Positions 52,472 to 62,007 of a DNA stretch of 64,000 nucleotides are shown one piece after another (the first letter of the stretch is position 1; every line of letters starts with the position of its first letter). Origin of the DNA: Hymenobacter cheonanensis (lineage in GTDB: Bacteria > Bacteroidota > Bacteroidia > Cytophagales > Hymenobacteraceae); the NCBI RefSeq assembly GCF_030581075.1, contig NZ_JAUQSW010000001.1, positions 558,001-622,000 of the forward strand, in the 5' to 3' direction. The translations under genes and the position numbers were made by a program. The notes under the pieces were generated by a model that was given only the letters and a program-made list of their open reading frames with translations, made no database searches and had not been told where the DNA came from.

Positions 52472-53752
52472 CTATATACCACGCAGTTTGTAAAAAAGCT
52501 TTTCTAGTAATCGGCTATTCGTTGTTAGCACATCAGCCGATGCAGTCATCCCAGTTTTGTAGGACAGCGTCTTACCATATGTGGTTTTAAGACCTACTGG
52601 CAAAGTGACTTTTGCGAGAAATACGCTATCCTTGTAGGCAATATCAGCCACGGCCGTAATGTGACCCCGTACTACACCGTATTCCTGGTATGGAAACCCA
52701 GTAAACTTTACGAGCACAGTTTGGCCTAAGCTTACTTTACCAGCGCTTTGTTGTGGTATTCGCAATTCACCCACATAGCCTGTACTAGGCGGCGCAACCT
52801 TAAACAGCTCTTGCCCAATATTCACATACTGATTTTCTTGTATAATTCCTGAGAAATACACTTTCCCACCAACTGGCGCGGATAGTACATACTGCGCTTG
52901 CCAGGCAGCGGCGGCACTTTGCAGGGTATTTAAGGCCTGTAAAAATTGATCACGTCCCTCAGCCACTTGTTTACTCAATTCTAGCAATTCCTTTTGTTTA
53001 GCTCGTTGAGAACTAATATTATTCAGTAGTGTAGCAGCAGTTTGTTGATAAGCTAGTTGCCGAGCAATATTTTTGCTTTCTTCACGCTTCAACTCCAGTA
53101 TGGGGATAACCTTCTGAGCAGCCAATCGCCGCTGAGCTTCTACTTCCTCCAGTGATATGGCAGCATCTTGCCCCTGTAACTGACGTTGCTCTCGTAGTTG
53201 TAAAGCTAATTGTTGCAAGTCGCCCAGTTCTTGCTTTAGTATAACCCTTTTTTGGCTATAAAACGCTCCCGCTAGATACGCTCGTAGTTGAATATGAGCC
53301 TGCTCGAACGTCTGGTAAGCACTCTGCAATTCGCCTAGTTGATGATAACCCGATAAGTTTAGACTCCGTAACCCTTCGAGATCACCATGTTGAGCAACTT
53401 TCCAAGCCGCAGTTAGCTCCTGCATAAGTTGCCTAATCTCGTCGTGGCTTGCAGTGCTCTCTAAGTACGCTAAGGGGGCTGCGCTTTCTACTACCTGCCC
53501 CTCGCGAGCCAATAATTGCACTATCTTCCCCTCCGTGCGGGCTAGGACAGGCTTGGGAGCGTTAATAGCAGTAAGTTTGAAAGAGGCCCGTACTAAGTCA
53601 GGATAGCGGATTGTCCAAGCGCTGGCTGCTACGAGCAACAGCAACAGAAATAGAATCGTAATTCCCCAGCGTAACTGCCACTGCGGGGGACGAGCCATCA
53701 GTTCCTGCATTTCTTCCGACTGCAAGTCAGTAAATTCTTGCGCAAAAGGCAT
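52472..53752 (-). CDS. HlyD-family membrane fusion protein
   Basis: A 426-residue adaptor with one membrane helix (ITILFLLLLLVAASAW, about 31-46), a beta-barrel/lipoyl half (LARTEGKIVQLLAREGQVVES), a long coiled coil (about 110-285, rich in Gln and Leu) and the returning half (SAPVGGKVYFSGIIQENQYVNIGQ). It would link the C39 ABC exporter, whose gene lies 54 bp upstream, to an outer-membrane channel, to export the GG-leader peptide encoded nearby. Confidence 0.92.
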   Translation of the reverse strand: MPFAQEFTDLQSEEMQELMARPPQWQLRWGITILFLLLLLVAASAWTIRYPDLVRASFKLTAINAPKPVLARTEGKIVQLLAREGQVVESAAPLAYLESTASHDEIRQLMQELTAAWKVAQHGDLEGLRSLNLSGYHQLGELQSAYQTFEQAHIQLRAYLAGAFYSQKRVILKQELGDLQQLALQLREQRQLQGQDAAISLEEVEAQRRLAAQKVIPILELKREESKNIARQLAYQQTAATLLNNISSQRAKQKELLELSKQVAEGRDQFLQALNTLQSAAAAWQAQYVLSAPVGGKVYFSGIIQENQYVNIGQELFKVAPPSTGYVGELRIPQQSAGKVSLGQTVLVKFTGFPYQEYGVVRGHITAVADIAYKDSVFLAKVTLPVGLKTTYGKTLSYKTGMTASADVLTTNSRLLEKLFYKLRGI

Positions 53753-53806
53753 AAACTAGTTTTTAAGCTTTAGTTAAATAGGACTTAGTCACTACAGAGG
53801 CTTTTC

Positions 53807-56134
53807 TCATGTCCCTAATTCTAGCTGATTCTTTACCAATTGCCAATAGGCTCCCCGTTTAGTCACAAGCTCGGCGTGATTTCCCGACTCAACTAATTGG
53901 CCCTTTTCGAGTACTATTATTTGATCGGCGTGGCAGACGGTGCTTAAGCGGTGAGCCACTACTATTACTGTACGACCATGAAAAAAGTCGTCTAGATTAT
54001 GCATTATGATAGCCTCATTGGTAGCATCTAGGGCGTTAGTAGCTTCGTCGAAAAAAATAAATTGGGGATTTTTATATACGGCGCGCGCGATAAGGATGCG
54101 CTGGCGTTGCCCCTGACTAAGCCCCGTGCCCTCGGCCCCAATTTTAGTGTGTAGCCCTAAGCGTAGCGAGTCCACAAACTCACCCAGGTTGGCCACGTGC
54201 ACAGCGTGGGCGAGACGATTGGTATCAATGCGCTCGGCTCCCACAGCAATGTTGCGCGCAATAGTATCTGAGAAGATGAATCCGTCCTGCATTACCACCC
54301 CGCACTGTGCTCGCCAAGCTGCGTGACTAACGTGGCGTAGCGCAGCCTCACCCAGCCGAATTTCGCCCGCTGTTGGATCGTAAAATCTGAGTAGCAGCTT
54401 AAGTAGCGTGGTTTTACCACTGCCACTCATACCGACGATGGCGGTAGTTTTACCACTCGGAATAGTTAGATTGAGCCCGCGCAGTACGAACTCGTTACTA
54501 GCGCCTGGGTAGCGGAATGATAGCTCACGCAGGTGTAGGCAGCCAATTGGCAATTCCTGCAAGAGGGGCTGATTTACTGGTTCTTCATCAGCTAGCGTAT
54601 GTACTTCATTAAGCCGCTCCAAACTAATCTTGGCATCCTGCCAGCCCTGCGCGAAACTTATAAGCTGACTTACAGGACCGTTGAGCTGGCCGATAAGCTG
54701 CTGCATAGCCAACATCGTCCCAAGTGTCATCTGCCCCTTGACTACTGCCTGCGCAGCTAGGCAGGTAATGAGAATATTTTTACCGTCGTTGAGCACAAAA
54801 GCTCCTGCTTGCTGAAGCTGACCTAGGTTTAGGCTGCGAAGCTGCTGGCGGAATAAGCCAGCCTGCAATCGCTCCCAAGCCCAGCGACTCGGTCGCTCGG
54901 CTCCAGCCAACTTAATTTCCTGCATCCCCTGAATAAGCTGCACGAGAGCACTCTGGCTGCGAGCCGATAAGCTGAAGCGCTGCATGTCGAGTTGGAGCCG
55001 AGGACGCAGAAACAATAATATCCAGCCAGCATAAAGCAAGCTAGAAAATAAATATATTCCAAAAATAGGCAGACTAAAGAGAGCAATTACTACACTCAGT
55101 AGCAAGATATTAGCCAGTGCAAAAGGAAATGACAATGCTTGTCCGGTCATAAAAGACTCAATGCGTTGGTGGTCACCAATACGTTGCATTAAGTCCCCAA
55201 AATTCTTTGTATCGAAAAATAGCAAAGGCAGACGCAGTAGCTTTATGAGAAAATCGGAGAGGATGCCCAAGTTGACACGTGTGCTCACATGCAGCAGCAG
55301 TCGACTCTGGATGAACTCAACCGACAGCCGCCCAGTCATTAGCATTAACTGCGCCCCCAACACAAGGTAGATAAAAGGTGCATTTTGGGTGGAGACGCCT
55401 ACATCGACCACAGACTGCGTAAGGAAGGGCACCAATAATTGCAGGCAACTGCTTACCGCCAGCCCTAGTAACAACTGCAACAGCAGCCCCTTTTGCTGCA
55501 TCATGTAGCCCAACACCCGGGCGAAGCTATAGCTGCTTTCAGCCTCTTCCTCCTCCTGCGCGTGAAGCGCAGGCGTGGGCTCGAGTAGTAGGGCGATACC
55601 GGTAGGCTGTCCTTGCACATGCGCTGAGAACCAGCCCGCACAGAACTCCTCCGCGGAATACTTTAATAGCCCTGCAGCGGGGTCAGCTACGTACACCGTA
55701 GCTGGGGATAATGCTCCCTGCGTGAAATTCTGTCCCTCCCCAGTTAGCTGCCCCAAAGCTGGTGCAGATGGCGCAGGTCTTTGCTCAGCTTGAGTAGCAG
55801 GGCGAAAACCTCCTACAACTTGGTGCATCCACTGGCGACTGGGACGAATGGCATACACCACTACAAAGTGGTTTTGTCGCCAATGGACAATGCAGGGTAA
55901 TGGCGCCTCACTTAGTAACTTCTCAAAAGATAATTGCACCCCTAGTGTGTGAAAGCCGATGGCTTCCGCAGCATCAGCTAAGCCTAGCAATGATACACCC
56001 TCCCGGTTCAACTCGGTTCGCTCACGTAGGGACTGCGCTGTGAAGTGCTGCCCGTAATACTTAGCTACCATGCGTAAGCAGGCCGGACCGCAATCCATTT
56101 GGTCATGCTGCTTATAATAGTGAAACTTTTTCAT
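53807..56134 (-). CDS. C39 peptidase-containing ABC exporter
   Basis: A 775-residue bacteriocin-type exporter. The peptidase domain has C15 in DQMDCGPACL, H89 in HWRQNHFVVVY and an Asp in VADPAAG. An unusual insertion of about 50 residues, rich in Pro, Ala and Gln, separates the His and Asp segments (about 97-147). Six membrane helices follow (about 205-480). The nucleotide-binding domain has VGMSGSGKTTLL, signature LSQGQRQRI and Walker B FIFFDEATNALD. It should cleave after the GG of the peptide encoded just upstream and export the core. It is followed by the HlyD gene. Confidence 0.95.
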   Translation of the reverse strand: MKKFHYYKQHDQMDCGPACLRMVAKYYGQHFTAQSLRERTELNREGVSLLGLADAAEAIGFHTLGVQLSFEKLLSEAPLPCIVHWRQNHFVVVYAIRPSRQWMHQVVGGFRPATQAEQRPAPSAPALGQLTGEGQNFTQGALSPATVYVADPAAGLLKYSAEEFCAGWFSAHVQGQPTGIALLLEPTPALHAQEEEEAESSYSFARVLGYMMQQKGLLLQLLLGLAVSSCLQLLVPFLTQSVVDVGVSTQNAPFIYLVLGAQLMLMTGRLSVEFIQSRLLLHVSTRVNLGILSDFLIKLLRLPLLFFDTKNFGDLMQRIGDHQRIESFMTGQALSFPFALANILLLSVVIALFSLPIFGIYLFSSLLYAGWILLFLRPRLQLDMQRFSLSARSQSALVQLIQGMQEIKLAGAERPSRWAWERLQAGLFRQQLRSLNLGQLQQAGAFVLNDGKNILITCLAAQAVVKGQMTLGTMLAMQQLIGQLNGPVSQLISFAQGWQDAKISLERLNEVHTLADEEPVNQPLLQELPIGCLHLRELSFRYPGASNEFVLRGLNLTIPSGKTTAIVGMSGSGKTTLLKLLLRFYDPTAGEIRLGEAALRHVSHAAWRAQCGVVMQDGFIFSDTIARNIAVGAERIDTNRLAHAVHVANLGEFVDSLRLGLHTKIGAEGTGLSQGQRQRILIARAVYKNPQFIFFDEATNALDATNEAIIMHNLDDFFHGRTVIVVAHRLSTVCHADQIIVLEKGQLVESGNHAELVTKRGAYWQLVKNQLELGT

Positions 56135-56226
56135 GATAGCCTATACATGAGGTCACTACACTTGTAGCAAATTTTACAAATAAGAATATGCACTCTTGGA
56201 TCACCTACTAATGGCTTACGCATTAA

Positions 56227-56262
56227 AAAATGGGGACAGCTTGAAAAAGCTGCCCCCATTTT
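56227..56262 (-). terminator. Terminator between peptide and exporter genes
   Basis: Arms AAAATGGGGACAGCTT and AAGCTGCCCCCATTTT (one mismatch) around a four-base loop; on the minus strand the stem ends in TTTTTT. Its place just after the precursor stop suits strong peptide expression with partial read-through to the exporter. Confidence 0.85.
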
Positions 56263-56267
56263 AAAAC

Positions 56268-56468
56268 TTACATTGGGCAATTCCATAAGGTAGCCCCGGA
56301 TACACAAGCATTAGGTGCAGGCGTACCAGATACCGTAGCACTGCAATTAGAAGTGCCATTCCAGCAGCAGCACCATCCAGTGCCACCGCTTCCTGCCATA
56401 ATGCTCTTCATATCCATACGGCTCATTTTGCCCTGGATATTAGCTAAGCTCAGTTTTATTGGATTCAT
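56268..56468 (-). CDS. GG-leader Cys-rich peptide precursor
   Basis: A 66-residue precursor. The leader (1-29) follows the Bacteroidota GG-leader pattern: MNPIKLSLANIQGKMSR, DMKSIMAGSGG. Cleavage after G29 leaves a 37-residue core with six Cys (33, 34, 35, 42, 55, 64), including a CCC run. Neighbours are a C39 exporter, an HlyD adaptor, a VKOR/thioredoxin protein and a glycosyltransferase-like gene, so the core may be disulfide-bonded and possibly glycosylated. The ATG at 56468 was chosen over 56513 because the leader motif starts there. Confidence 0.85.
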   Translation of the reverse strand: MNPIKLSLANIQGKMSRMDMKSIMAGSGGTGWCCCWNGTSNCSATVSGTPAPNACVSGATLWNCPM

Positions 56469-56595
56469 GATAGAAAAGGTAAAAAGTGAAATCACCAGTG
56501 AAAATGGCTGCACTGACTTCAGCCCTCGGCATACTCACAGGTCTGCAGCTCTATGAATAGTACAGAGTAGGTATCGCAACAGAACGACTCGTCCT

Positions 56596-58227
56596 TTAAA
56601 TTGATGCATTTGAAGCAATTGGGTCTAGTAGAAAATACTGTAAGTCTTCCAGATTATAAAAGTCAGGTAGCTCGCAGTCATTCAAAAAAAAGGTTGGCGT
56701 ATGGCTAATACCTGCCTCTTTACACCAAGAATTCATTGCCATGATATGCTTGGCCTGATCAAGCAATCCCTTATCCACAGGATGCCTAGTAGCGAATCTA
56801 TTGTAGTCCTTAACTTCCAAAGAATGCCAATCATTTAAAGCTTGCTGCAACTCATCTGTGTTGGCTTTAGCGGCGATAGCCAATAAGTGCTGGGTTGGAT
56901 AAAACGCAGCATCAAATTCAATATCGCGGGTTGCAAATATAATCTTGACTTTTAAGTTAGTGTTTAATGCTAATAGTTTCTCAATTTCAGGATGCGCTTT
57001 GCTACAAGGACTACAAAACACATTACAGACCTTTACTAAAGTATGCTGGGCTTGCGGGTTGCCTAACTCAATCCCGAGGCAGCTTGGCATGTGTGAAATA
57101 TTTTTCTGGCTCTTTAATAAAGTACTGAAAACGTTAGAATCAAACTTAAGACGGAGAAGCTTTCGACGAAATGTATTGCTCTCCTGAATTTTTACAAAAT
57201 AAGGTTTTATACAATACCATACTACTGGCATAAGCAAATATGTAATTAGCTGCAAAAAGGCAGTTGTGAAGTTAAATTGGCTTAAAGGATTCAAAAGGCC
57301 ATTAAGTAAAACATTCACTCCTCCGAGTACAAGTAGCATCTGCACTGCTAGACACAGTACACACCATTGCTTCATTACCTTCCATTGATAGTAGACAGAG
57401 AATACTGTATAAGGAAGGGCTAGCAAATTCAGCCATGCTATAGTTGACACCGCATTACTATTACCTAAAAGCAAGCTCAACAACCCTCCACCAAAATAAA
57501 ATAGGCCAACCTCGCTCCAACTTAACCATGAGAATACTTTAGAACGTCTACTGGTTAAAATCGCACTACAATCACTTTTGGCGATACTGGTGCAAACCCG
57601 CCGCAAGACTGAATTATTTCCGTCAATTTCGTACCACACTAATAAAGTAGAAACTACAGTGCCAGCTAGCATAATAGCGTACTGCCCATACAGGCCTAAT
57701 CGATAGGGTCTAGTTATTAAGCCCAGATTGCTAACAGTTTTGTCGAATAAAATTAGAGAAGCTATGAGCAGTAGGATTATGGCTGTACTAGGAATGACGC
57801 GATTAATAAAAGTCTTTTTTTTATTTGCTTCATAGCTAGGCTCACCAGAAATAGATGAGGGTTCGGCTATGAGATATAGGCCATTCCATTTTTGAAATAA
57901 CTCGCTACGCGTTAGGGTAGACGTTTTTTGACTTGCCCCTTGGTATATAGTGACTTGTTCTGCATCAAGCTGCGTTATAAGTGCAGGCCCTTCACCAACC
58001 AATTGCGTCAGAAAAGGAACAGGCAGACTATCTAGTTCTTCTGTAGTGACTTTACCAGCCCCATTTGGAATATTCCAGTTTGTTAAAGTATCAGAAATAC
58101 AAAGCAAGCTCGGCCAGTCAGGGTGGCTTTGCAAAACTTCATTGAGAGTAGAACTATTAGCCTTAATTCCAAGCAATTGCAGGAATCTAAAGGTAACATT
58201 AACGATTGGGTCGAATTGAGTAAGCAT
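56596..58227 (-). CDS. VKOR-thioredoxin fusion with inactive C39-like domain
   Basis: A 543-residue membrane protein. Residues about 1-130 look like a C39-type peptidase fold without the catalytic Cys (HPDWPSLLCISDTLTNWNIP). Membrane helices then carry a VKOR core with the Cys pair CTSIAKSDCS and the CxxC WCVLC. The C-terminal part (about 390-543) is a DsbA/thioredoxin-like domain with CNVFCSPCSKAHPE. It would oxidise thiols in the periplasm using quinone. Its place next to a six-Cys peptide makes the peptide its likely client. Confidence 0.88.
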   Translation of the reverse strand: MLTQFDPIVNVTFRFLQLLGIKANSSTLNEVLQSHPDWPSLLCISDTLTNWNIPNGAGKVTTEELDSLPVPFLTQLVGEGPALITQLDAEQVTIYQGASQKTSTLTRSELFQKWNGLYLIAEPSSISGEPSYEANKKKTFINRVIPSTAIILLLIASLILFDKTVSNLGLITRPYRLGLYGQYAIMLAGTVVSTLLVWYEIDGNNSVLRRVCTSIAKSDCSAILTSRRSKVFSWLSWSEVGLFYFGGGLLSLLLGNSNAVSTIAWLNLLALPYTVFSVYYQWKVMKQWCVLCLAVQMLLVLGGVNVLLNGLLNPLSQFNFTTAFLQLITYLLMPVVWYCIKPYFVKIQESNTFRRKLLRLKFDSNVFSTLLKSQKNISHMPSCLGIELGNPQAQHTLVKVCNVFCSPCSKAHPEIEKLLALNTNLKVKIIFATRDIEFDAAFYPTQHLLAIAAKANTDELQQALNDWHSLEVKDYNRFATRHPVDKGLLDQAKHIMAMNSWCKEAGISHTPTFFLNDCELPDFYNLEDLQYFLLDPIASNASI

Positions 58228-58301
58228 ACGTTATTATGGTTTTAAGATTTTGTTCGTTTAGAAATTAAAAACCGTAATAAATTACAAGCAAGCCCGAACT
58301 A

Positions 58302-59909
58302 TTATAAAATAGGCTTCACTGCTTTTTGAAGTACCAGCTGCCTTATAAATGTAATAATAAGGGATTCGTATTCTTGTAAATTGTTTTTTAATACATCTTC
58401 GTCAAGATACTGATGCATTACCCTTATCAAATTGTCAAGAGACTGCGGCTTGACCAGATGCTCTAAAATAATGCATTCTAGCTCATCCAAATCATAAAAT
58501 GAAATAGGATTATTATAAATCTCCGGGATTAATAAATTGGCAAAACTTCCTTTATTTATTTGCAAATTTTTATAATGAGGAACACCAATCCTTGTCCGCT
58601 TATTGTAGATGCCAGACCAATCGAAAACTGAATGAATAATTTTCACCTCATGGCATCTTACTATTAATTTATCTTTCAATTTACTACAATCAGCAAATAA
58701 ATAGGAATACCAATTATTTGACTCAAGGCTTATTGCGTATAAGTATTTTTTATTTATACGAGAATAATAAATTAAAAAATCATTAATGGCATTCAAAAAT
58801 ACTTCTAAGTCATTTGCCATAAGCACTCGCATATCCGCAGTACAATTCGAAAATTCTGGTCTTACTATTTCTGAAAAAAAAGAAGAATAATTTATACTAG
58901 ATTTTATTGTCGAAGCATTGATTTCAGGCAACGAACTATTAGTAGACTCCTTTTTTACCATCGCATTCATTAACACGAAGTCCTCAACTGTACTCAATGA
59001 ATTGTCAAAGTCGTAATTCATAAAAAAAGGCAACCCGTGCTCCCTATACAAGCAAACTATTCTGTAGTAAAACTCTGGGTGCAATGCCCGAAGCGTTTTA
59101 GCCATTTGCAGGCATGTATAGCCGTCTCTTTTTGCATGACCAAGAAGGTGCAAATAATTACTTTCAAATGGAACATTATGGAAATTCGCTAAATTTGTGT
59201 AATTATGATCCCCTATTACCTCAGACATTAGGATGCTAATTTCTATATTTTCTTGCTTCGCTAGAACATAAAATAGGTGTTGCTCAAAAAATACATTAAA
59301 ATTTCCTGCATTTACAAGTTGTCCTAAATTTCCTTTATTTCGCTCAATATATTTGAATGCCTCTTTTGCATACTCGCCTATAAATTTTATATTATTTCCG
59401 CCGAGAATACCCGCATTAACAGCTCTAATAGGAATTTTACTTTCAAAATCCTGTTTCACACAAGGCGGAAAGTAATTAAAGCACTTCTCTAAATCATTTT
59501 GAGTCGTTAAATATACTTCAGTGGCCCTTTCTATATTTTGCACTATTAACTCGCTGCTCAACAAGTCCTTTTTGAAGCTGTCAAAAATAAAAACATCGCC
59601 ATCTACGTGCAGAAAAGGAGCTTTTTGAATAGAGTATGTATAAATTTTGGGGATAGCCCACAGAGATTCATCCGGCAACTGCAGGTTGTCATGGCTTATA
59701 TATACCTCATCATAGGGTAGCGCTAAGGCATCTATTAGAATGCTTGCACTAGTACTATCCGTATAAAGCGAAACTTTTTGATGGAACTTTTTTAGTTGCA
59801 AACAACTCAATGCCCAACTCATTAAATGATATTCAGGTGCCGCCCACCCATAATTATACGTAAGAGGGTTCTTACCCTTACTTGTATATAAAGTCTGTAC
59901 AATATTCAT
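58302..59909 (-). CDS. Glycosyltransferase-like protein (DUF6734 type)
   Basis: A 535-residue protein in the lowest-GC part of the window. The N-terminal 290 residues resemble GT-A-type transferases: VSLYTDSTSASILI, then LHVDGDVFIFD (DxD motif), RAVNAGILGGNN and FFEQHLFYVLAKQ. I recall this family, DUF6734, near GG-leader peptides. The C-terminal 240 residues are unrecognised. It may glycosylate the peptide or a cell-surface partner; this is inference. It is first in the minus-strand gene set. Confidence 0.75.
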   Translation of the reverse strand: MNIVQTLYTSKGKNPLTYNYGWAAPEYHLMSWALSCLQLKKFHQKVSLYTDSTSASILIDALALPYDEVYISHDNLQLPDESLWAIPKIYTYSIQKAPFLHVDGDVFIFDSFKKDLLSSELIVQNIERATEVYLTTQNDLEKCFNYFPPCVKQDFESKIPIRAVNAGILGGNNIKFIGEYAKEAFKYIERNKGNLGQLVNAGNFNVFFEQHLFYVLAKQENIEISILMSEVIGDHNYTNLANFHNVPFESNYLHLLGHAKRDGYTCLQMAKTLRALHPEFYYRIVCLYREHGLPFFMNYDFDNSLSTVEDFVLMNAMVKKESTNSSLPEINASTIKSSINYSSFFSEIVRPEFSNCTADMRVLMANDLEVFLNAINDFLIYYSRINKKYLYAISLESNNWYSYLFADCSKLKDKLIVRCHEVKIIHSVFDWSGIYNKRTRIGVPHYKNLQINKGSFANLLIPEIYNNPISFYDLDELECIILEHLVKPQSLDNLIRVMHQYLDEDVLKNNLQEYESLIITFIRQLVLQKAVKPIL

Positions 59910-60612
59910 TTTATATCACACTTAACAGCCTCAGCAGCACCCCTACTGGCTAGTAGGTTGAAAAAATACAAGAGTCTTACAATGTCTGTTTATTTAGTGA
60001 TGTAAAAATCCTCTATTTCATCGCTAAATGAAAGGACAAAATGACTATATTTGCCAGAAAAATATCAGTAGTTTTGTGTAAATAAAATTATATTTAAAAT
60101 TGTAATAATCATATTATAATTCACATTAAAAAATATAAACACCTTCAGGTCAAGGATATAAGACAAAAAGTAACCACTCACTATTTATCATAATTGTGAC
60201 ATCACACCCCCTGTGATTGCCTTTCTATTGCAAAAATATTTTGCATATAACTTATTATATGCAAAAACTCGCAACGGCTTTTACTTTATGGCGTAGCCTA
60301 GATCCTAGACTAATAAGCGGGCAATTTTTCGGGGTTCCGTAATAGTATGCTACCTGCGTCTTTGCGGGTCAGGTCTCCATACAGCGCGCCGGGTTAGCGT
60401 CGCTGCTGGTGACAGCACACGTAGTTACCCTCTTGCTTAGTAGATATGACTAAGCCAACCCATCTAAGTGGCGCATCAGCATCTGCTCAGCCCACCTGCT
60501 TAAAGGCAGAAATTGGACCCATAAAGGCACGTGAACTTGCCGCCGTGAGGTTAAAAGCTCTTTTAAACTGGAAGCCTCACCTCCAAGCTATTCTTAATCC
60601 TCCCTACTCTCC
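59910..60612. other. A/T-rich intergenic region
   Basis: No gene is supported; the frame at 60446-60883 is largely antisense to the TlpA-like gene. The left 350 bases are very A/T-rich and should hold the promoter of the glycosyltransferase-like gene. A TATATTTG on the plus strand at 60046-60053 looks like a promoter core but no plus-strand gene follows. A perfect inverted repeat lies at 60239-60266. Confidence 0.5.
60239..60266. repeat. 11-bp perfect inverted repeat
   Basis: TTTTGCATATA and TATATGCAAAA flank six bases. It may be an operator for the peptide gene set or a weak hairpin. Confidence 0.5.
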
Positions 60613-61734
60613 CTACTTAATGAATTTGGCGAGTGTCGTCATCAACTCTTCGGCGCGCAGGTTACTGGCCACGATTTTACCGCTAGGGTCAATAAGAAAA
60701 TTTTGCGGAATAGACTTCACGCCGTATTGCTGGGCAACGGCACTGTCAAAACCGTGTAGATCCGACACCTGCGTCCAGGGCATATGGTCGTCGGCAATGG
60801 CCTTTACCCACTCCTCTCGGCTCTTTTCCGCGTCCAGTGAAACGCCTAGTACCTCGAAGTTGCGACCTTTAAAGGTCTCATAGGCTTTGAGCACGGCGGG
60901 ATTTTCCGCACGGCAGGGTACGCACCAGCTAGCCCAGAAATCTAGCAGTACGAACTTGCCCCGGTAGTCAGCCAGCGATACCTGTTGGCCACTAGGTGTG
61001 CGCTGGGTAAAGAGGGGGGCCTGCGCCCCGATAGCTGTGGCTTTTAAGCCCGCTAGCAGCTCGGCGTATTGCTGGCCCGGGGGGCTGGCGCGCTGGGCGG
61101 GAGTTAAGGCGGCGTAGAGTGGGGCAACTTCCGCATATTGGGGCGGGCTGATTTGGCGCGCGTACTGCAAGGCTTCTAAGCTTACCCAGGAAGTCGGGTG
61201 GGCCCTGACAAAGGCGAGCTCGGTCTGGGCATATTCTTGGTTAAGGGCGTTAAATTGGGCCTGCGAAGCACCCATTTTGAGTTTCGCAACGACGGGCTTA
61301 GTTCGTTCCGCTAAGTCTTGGTAATCGGCCGTGAGTGAGCCGCCAGTTAGGTGGGCGGTACGTAGCGAGTCTTTACCGGTGATCGTAACTGGCCCCGACT
61401 CTAGAAAGAGGCGGATGCGATCAGGCGACTCGACGTACATCCGACGCATTTGCCCACCCATCATTTTTTCTTGCCAGCCAGACTGTAGCCGGCCCTGGCG
61501 CTCCAGCACCAGCGTAGCCGACTGGGGAAAGGCAGTAGTACCGCTCAGTTCGAACCGGCCTTGCCGTAGCGTAGCCGAATCAGTGGACTGCTGGGTTATT
61601 AAGTACACTTTAGCCGGAGCGTTAAACTGACCAATCTTTCCTTTTATCCGGTAAGAATAGGTCACCGGCACTTGCGGTTGAGCTAGGGCTAGGCTGGGAG
61701 CTAGGAAGAACAAACTCACAAAATAGTTTTTCAT
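60613..61734 (-). CDS. TlpA-like thiol-disulfide protein with DUF4369
   Basis: A 373-residue exported protein. The signal peptide (MKNYFVSLFFLAPSLALAQ) sets the start at 61734. Residues about 25-125 are a DUF4369-like beta domain; a helical linker follows; the C-terminal 140 residues are a thioredoxin fold with WASWCVPCRAENP (CxxC), FEVLGVSLD and the cis-Pro region SIPQNFLIDPSGK. This type reduces or isomerises periplasmic disulfides. It is on the same strand as the VKOR gene set but 700 bp away. Confidence 0.9.
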   Translation of the reverse strand: MKNYFVSLFFLAPSLALAQPQVPVTYSYRIKGKIGQFNAPAKVYLITQQSTDSATLRQGRFELSGTTAFPQSATLVLERQGRLQSGWQEKMMGGQMRRMYVESPDRIRLFLESGPVTITGKDSLRTAHLTGGSLTADYQDLAERTKPVVAKLKMGASQAQFNALNQEYAQTELAFVRAHPTSWVSLEALQYARQISPPQYAEVAPLYAALTPAQRASPPGQQYAELLAGLKATAIGAQAPLFTQRTPSGQQVSLADYRGKFVLLDFWASWCVPCRAENPAVLKAYETFKGRNFEVLGVSLDAEKSREEWVKAIADDHMPWTQVSDLHGFDSAVAQQYGVKSIPQNFLIDPSGKIVASNLRAEELMTTLAKFIK

Positions 61735-61948
61735 GATGGGGTGACTAAGAGGCAGAGTGTTCACCAATATCGGCTTATCGCTAAAGGTAGCGTGTGGCCT
61801 ACTAATACGGCGCAGTATCTATACAAGTTTACTTAAGCAGTAAAGCCCCTAGACCTAGCAAGGCATTCGTTCAAAGCTCTCAGGTCTGCCCTATCTACAC
61901 TGAATTTAATCCGCCAGCTATCTGGTACTGTTGCCGGAACGCTTGGGT

Positions 61949-61968
61949 AACGGGTCTAGTGACCCGTT
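61949..61968. repeat. Short hairpin
   Basis: AACGGGTC and GACCCGTT pair around TAGT, upstream of the restriction-modification remnant. No T tract follows, so its role is unclear. Confidence 0.4.
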
Positions 61969-62007
61969 CGTATTTAGTTCCGCAAGCCTCTGCTTCCCCG
62001 GCCCTCT

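Noticed and set aside
60446..60883. 145-codon plus-strand frame
   Set aside because: Mostly antisense to the C-terminus of the TlpA-like gene.
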